Origin: Robertkochia solimangrovi
GTDB taxonomy: Bacteria; Bacteroidota; Bacteroidia; Flavobacteriales; Flavobacteriaceae
Assembly: GCF_007279655.1 (NCBI RefSeq)
Contig: NZ_QKWN01000007.1
Coordinates: 186,001-250,000 of the forward strand
Direction of reading: 5' to 3'
Length of the DNA stretch: 64,000 nt
Shown here: piece by piece, positions 60,995-64,000 of the stretch
How the letters are laid out: every line of letters begins with the position of its first letter
How positions within the stretch are numbered: position 1 is the first letter of the stretch
Position numbers and translations under genes: made by a program
The notes under the pieces: model-generated
The model's input: the letters and a program-made list of their open reading frames with translations, nothing else
The model's database searches: none
What the model was told of the DNA's origin: nothing

Positions 60995-62224
60995 ATGAAC
61001 CAATTCGATGTGATCATTGCCGGCGGTGGAGCTGCGGGATTTTTTGCGGCTATCCAGATTGCAGAAAACAATCCTGAGCTGCAGATCGTAATACTCGAGA
61101 AAGGCAAAGAAGTACTTTCAAAAGTTAGGATCTCAGGAGGTGGGCGTTGTAATGTTACGCACGCCGAATTTTCACCCGATCTTCTGGCAGGTTATTACCC
61201 TAGGGGTGAAAAAGAGTTAATAGGGCCTTTCCATAAATTCTGTAGCGGAGACACCATGGCATTCTTTGAAGAAAGAGGGGTTCCCTTGAAAATCGAAGCG
61301 GACGGCAGGATATTTCCTCAATCCGATTCCTCAACCTCTATTATCTCCTGTTTCCTCGATTGTTGTCACGCTTTAGGCATAAAGATCATAACGAGTTGCG
61401 GAGTACAGTCATTCAACAAACCCGATAAAAACTGGCTGCTCGAAACAACTTGTGGAAAATTCGAGGCGCCAGATCTGATGATCTGTACAGGCAGCAGCAA
61501 TAAGACCTGGAAATTATTGAGTTCTCTCGGCCATTCCATCGTGAGTCCGGTTCCCTCCTTATTCACCTTCAATTGCAAGGATCCCCGTATCAATGGTCTC
61601 ATGGGGTTAAGCTCAGAAGTAAGTATAGATATACCCGGAAGCAGTCTTCAGGCTTACGGCCCCTTACTCATCACACACTGGGGTTTTAGCGGACCTGCCA
61701 TTCTTCGTCTTTCTGCCTGGGGTGCCCGGGAACTGCACGAAAGGAATTATGAGTTTCGCATCCGTATCAGCTGGACACAAAACATGGATGCCGAAGACGT
61801 CTTTACGGAACTCCTCGAACTAAAGAAACAACATCCAAAACAAAGGCCCGCGAACAGCAGAATCGGAGCTATCCCAAAAAGACTTTACCTAAGCTTGCTG
61901 GAATATTGCGATCTGCATCAGATCGAACGATGGGCTGATGCTTCGAATAAACAGATTCGTAAGTTAGCAGACGAACTAACCGGTGGTACTTTTGCTATAA
62001 AAGGAAAAAGTACCTTCAAAGAGGAATTCGTAACCGCAGGCGGGGTCGACCTTAAGGAAGTGGACATGCGAACTTTTGAAAGCAAACTTCATGACCGACT
62101 CTATTTTGCCGGTGAGGTTTTGAATATCGATGCCATCACCGGAGGTTTTAATTTTCAAAATGCGTGGACCGGTGCATTTATAGCCGCGAGGACGATTCTG
62201 GACAAAAGACAGGTTAATTCATAA
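60995..62224 (+). CDS. HI0933/YhiN-family flavoprotein
   Basis: A 409-residue flavoprotein with an N-terminal FAD-binding Rossmann fold (VIIAGGGAAGFFAAIQIAE), the family motif ISGGGRCNVTH near residue 50, a middle substrate-like domain, and the C-terminal GEVLNIDAITGGFNFQNAWTGAFIAAR. Proteins of this family are widespread and their reaction is not established. A TTACTTTG box at 60966-60973 is a near match to the -7 consensus. The 3' end overlaps the convergent tspO gene by 11 nt. Confidence 0.93.
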   Translation: MNQFDVIIAGGGAAGFFAAIQIAENNPELQIVILEKGKEVLSKVRISGGGRCNVTHAEFSPDLLAGYYPRGEKELIGPFHKFCSGDTMAFFEERGVPLKIEADGRIFPQSDSSTSIISCFLDCCHALGIKIITSCGVQSFNKPDKNWLLETTCGKFEAPDLMICTGSSNKTWKLLSSLGHSIVSPVPSLFTFNCKDPRINGLMGLSSEVSIDIPGSSLQAYGPLLITHWGFSGPAILRLSAWGARELHERNYEFRIRISWTQNMDAEDVFTELLELKKQHPKQRPANSRIGAIPKRLYLSLLEYCDLHQIERWADASNKQIRKLADELTGGTFAIKGKSTFKEEFVTAGGVDLKEVDMRTFESKLHDRLYFAGEVLNIDAITGGFNFQNAWTGAFIAARTILDKRQVNS

Positions 62225-62687
62225 CCCAGATACTGCAATTCAGAATAGAAGCAAAACAAACCCAAAGAAAATAGGGCACCAGTAAATAAGCTGCCGTTCT
62301 GTTGACCACTTTAAACCACTTTATGGTAAGCCCAATAAGTATCAGTAAAGCGATAATAACCAGCATCGCCCAGAATGGTTTTTGAAATCCAAAAAATACA
62401 ATGCTCCATAAAGCATTCAACAACAATTGAAATACAAAGTGATACAATGCTGTCTTCACCCACTTATGGTAAAAGCCACGAGCCCATACCATTCCTGCCG
62501 CCACCCCCATCAATATATAAAGAAGGGTCCAAACAGGGGCAAATATCCAGTTCGGAGGATTGAAGGAGGGCTTATTCAGAGTAGTATACCAGGTATCAAC
62601 CGATGATTGTGTGGCAAATCCACTCAAAAAGCCGACCGCAAGACAGATCGCAACTGAAATTATGATTCTGGTAGTAGTTTTTGACAT
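62214..62687 (-). CDS. TspO/MBR (peripheral benzodiazepine receptor-like) membrane protein
   Basis: A 157-residue protein with five predicted helices and the family's tryptophan/proline-rich signature WYTTLNKPSFNPPNWIFAPVWTLLYILMG. TspO binds porphyrins and cholesterol-like ligands and is linked to stress and tetrapyrrole metabolism in bacteria. It runs convergent to the HI0933-like gene. No porphyrin genes are in the window, so its role here is not determined by neighbours. Confidence 0.92.
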   Translation of the reverse strand: MSKTTTRIIISVAICLAVGFLSGFATQSSVDTWYTTLNKPSFNPPNWIFAPVWTLLYILMGVAAGMVWARGFYHKWVKTALYHFVFQLLLNALWSIVFFGFQKPFWAMLVIIALLILIGLTIKWFKVVNRTAAYLLVPYFLWVCFASILNCSIWVMN

Positions 62688-62854
62688 AAATGGCGGATGT
62701 GCTCACTAAAATAATAATTTTTTTAACAGGTGTCAGGTAAAATATTTTTGTCTGCAGGCAGATTGAGAAACGTGATCATGCCCGAAGTCATCTAGTGTCG
62801 TAGCATACATAAACCTGTTAAAAGGAAGTAGTTATACTTTTAGAATAATTTCTT

Positions 62855-63592
62855 CTAAGACTCCATTGCATATAATTGCACCAATTCCGGATAGTCAGAA
62901 ATGATACCATCAACTCCTAAACTCAACATTCGTTTTATCTCATTTGGCTCATTAACGGTCCATGGATAAATTCTGAAACCTAACTGCTTTAATAAGGCAG
63001 CATTCCCGGTGATCAGGTTACGGTAATAAGGATGAATGGAAACGGCATCTAAACTCTTTGCAAAATCGATGATCAGTAAGGGATCTTCCTCCGTAAGTAC
63101 ACCGATCGCAATGCCGGGATCCAACTTTCTGAGATCAGCGAGTTCGTCATGAAGGAAACTGGAAACAACCAAATTTGAAGGATTCCAATGGAAAGCATGA
63201 GTCTTGCAGTTCAGGAGCACATGTAAAGGCAAAGCAGTGTCAGCTCCTTTTAACTCAATATTCAGGAACACTTTTCCCTGTAACAGAGAAAGCACTTCGG
63301 AAAGCAACGGTATACGATAAGTTTTCTGAACCAGAAGTTGACTGAGTTCAGCGTAAGAATGTTCCTCTACTAATCCAACACCATTGGTCAACCGCTCAAG
63401 CGTATGGTCATGGAAGACCACAAGTTCACCACTTTTGCAACGGAAAACATCAATTTCGATAGCATCGGCACCTAAGGAAAGGGCAGCACTGATCGATTCC
63501 AGCGTATTTTCAGCGATATGACCTTTAGCACCCCGGTGCCCGATCATCAGAGTCGAATTTTTTACGACTCCTTGCAAAAATCTATCCGTCAT
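62855..63592 (-). CDS. Glycerophosphodiester phosphodiesterase
   Basis: A 245-residue GDPD TIM barrel. Catalytic features are seen early: GHRGAKGHIAENT (His19, Arg20, Glu28), EIDVF (Glu46, Asp48), and FHDHTLERLTNG with the second catalytic His. No signal peptide is evident, which suggests a cytosolic enzyme. It hydrolyses glycerophosphodiesters to glycerol-3-phosphate and an alcohol. A 168-nt spacer with no clear promoter separates it from tspO. Confidence 0.93.
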   Translation of the reverse strand: MTDRFLQGVVKNSTLMIGHRGAKGHIAENTLESISAALSLGADAIEIDVFRCKSGELVVFHDHTLERLTNGVGLVEEHSYAELSQLLVQKTYRIPLLSEVLSLLQGKVFLNIELKGADTALPLHVLLNCKTHAFHWNPSNLVVSSFLHDELADLRKLDPGIAIGVLTEEDPLLIIDFAKSLDAVSIHPYYRNLITGNAALLKQLGFRIYPWTVNEPNEIKRMLSLGVDGIISDYPELVQLYAMES

Positions 63593-63753
63593 TCAGCACG
63601 TATTAAATCAGGATAATTAACCACATTTTCAATGCAAACGTAAGCTTATTTTTTGATTTCCAGAGTACTAAATTGTGTAGTTAATCTAAAAAAAAAGGAT
63701 TAAGTGTAGTTATAACAATATTTTTACTACATTAGGACTCCTTTGTCAAGAAT

Positions 63754-63990
63754 ATGGTTTCTATGAAAGCAAACTTAAGAAGTAAAAAAACGAACGTAAT
63801 ATTAAGTCTTCTACTGACTTCATTTCTTATTGCATCTGTTTTTATCTTTGATCTACTGCAAGTGAGAGCGAACCATTTTCTGAACATTTTCATCCCCTCA
63901 TCTTTTTACATAATTCTATCGATCATTAGCACCTATGCATTTACAACGATCCAAAAAAAGCTGGTCACCGTTCGTGTGAAAAAGCACTGA
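63754..63990 (+). CDS. Small two-helix membrane protein, unknown
   Basis: A 78-residue protein with two predicted helices (residues ~15-35 and ~45-65) and basic ends (KANLRSKKTN, KKLVTVRVKKH). No family recognised. An in-frame ATG at 63763 is an alternative start. It lies at the window edge and its gene neighbours to the right are unseen. The coding call rests on length and hydrophobic pattern only. Confidence 0.5.
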   Translation: MVSMKANLRSKKTNVILSLLLTSFLIASVFIFDLLQVRANHFLNIFIPSSFYIILSIISTYAFTTIQKKLVTVRVKKH

Positions 63991-64000
63991 TCAATTATTG

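Overview
The window reads as a chromosome segment of a marine-type member of the Flavobacteriaceae (Bacteroidota). Three things support this. Promoters follow the Bacteroidota pattern (TTG, about 20 bp, TAnnTTTG) where I could find them. Isoprenoid genes belong to the mevalonate route, as is usual in Flavobacteriia. Many blocks have a flavobacterial flavour: the mreCD-PBP2-RodA operon, lptC beside a TPR lipoprotein-like gene, DPP IV with POT transporters, and arsenosugar genes. Coding density is high. No phage, plasmid, CRISPR array, rRNA or intact IS element was seen.

Layout. 1-4075: cell-shape operon (mreC 3' end, mreD, PBP2, rodA), closed by a strong two-way terminator against a tail-specific protease. 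6.9-11.7 kb: surE, a small membrane protein, lpxB, an NlpC/P60 lipoprotein and comEC. 11.7-17.3 kb (minus): DPP IV plus two POT peptide transporters, a peptide-salvage operon. 17.5-19.8 kb: HMG-CoA reductase and a GHMP kinase. 19.9-29.1 kb (minus): an envelope block with coaX, a beta-barrel protein, two paralogous TPR proteins flanking lptC, a CBS/CorC membrane protein and a PpiD-like isomerase. 29.2-30.7 kb: tRNA-Phe followed by a small cassette with a GIY-YIG nuclease and a second copy of the tRNA 3' end, then repeat-rich non-coding DNA. 30.7-36.0 kb: a stress island of four UspA-family genes, thioredoxin and cbpA-cbpM. 36.1-42.1 kb (minus): an eight-gene molybdenum-cofactor operon that lacks moaE. 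42.2-44.6 kb: a sugar porter and a HAD phosphatase. 44.7-48.5 kb: arsenosugar genes (CMD-like protein, ArsS, TIGR04282 glycosyltransferase, purine-nucleoside phosphorylase) and a fatty-acid-hydroxylase-like protein. 48.6-50.2 kb: a ClpP and a GH113-like lipoprotein. 50.3-56.8 kb: a five-gene operon joining an FAD reductase and a NapH-like iron-sulfur membrane protein to three glycosyltransferases. 56.8-60.8 kb (minus): mvaD, mevalonate kinase, a UbiA prenyltransferase and rluB. 60.9-64 kb: a HI0933-type flavoprotein, TspO, a glycerophosphodiesterase and a small membrane protein.

How parts fit. The mevalonate pathway is split between two loci that together supply HMG-CoA reductase, two GHMP kinases and the decarboxylase, with a prenyltransferase as a nearby consumer. 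The arsenosugar block and the redox-glycosyltransferase operon lie on the same strand a few kb apart and may form one modified-sugar or glycolipid pathway; this is inference. The most unusual DNA structure is the tRNA-Phe cassette, where 74 matching bases of the tRNA 3' end and terminator are repeated 0.7 kb downstream around a palindrome and a GIY-YIG gene.
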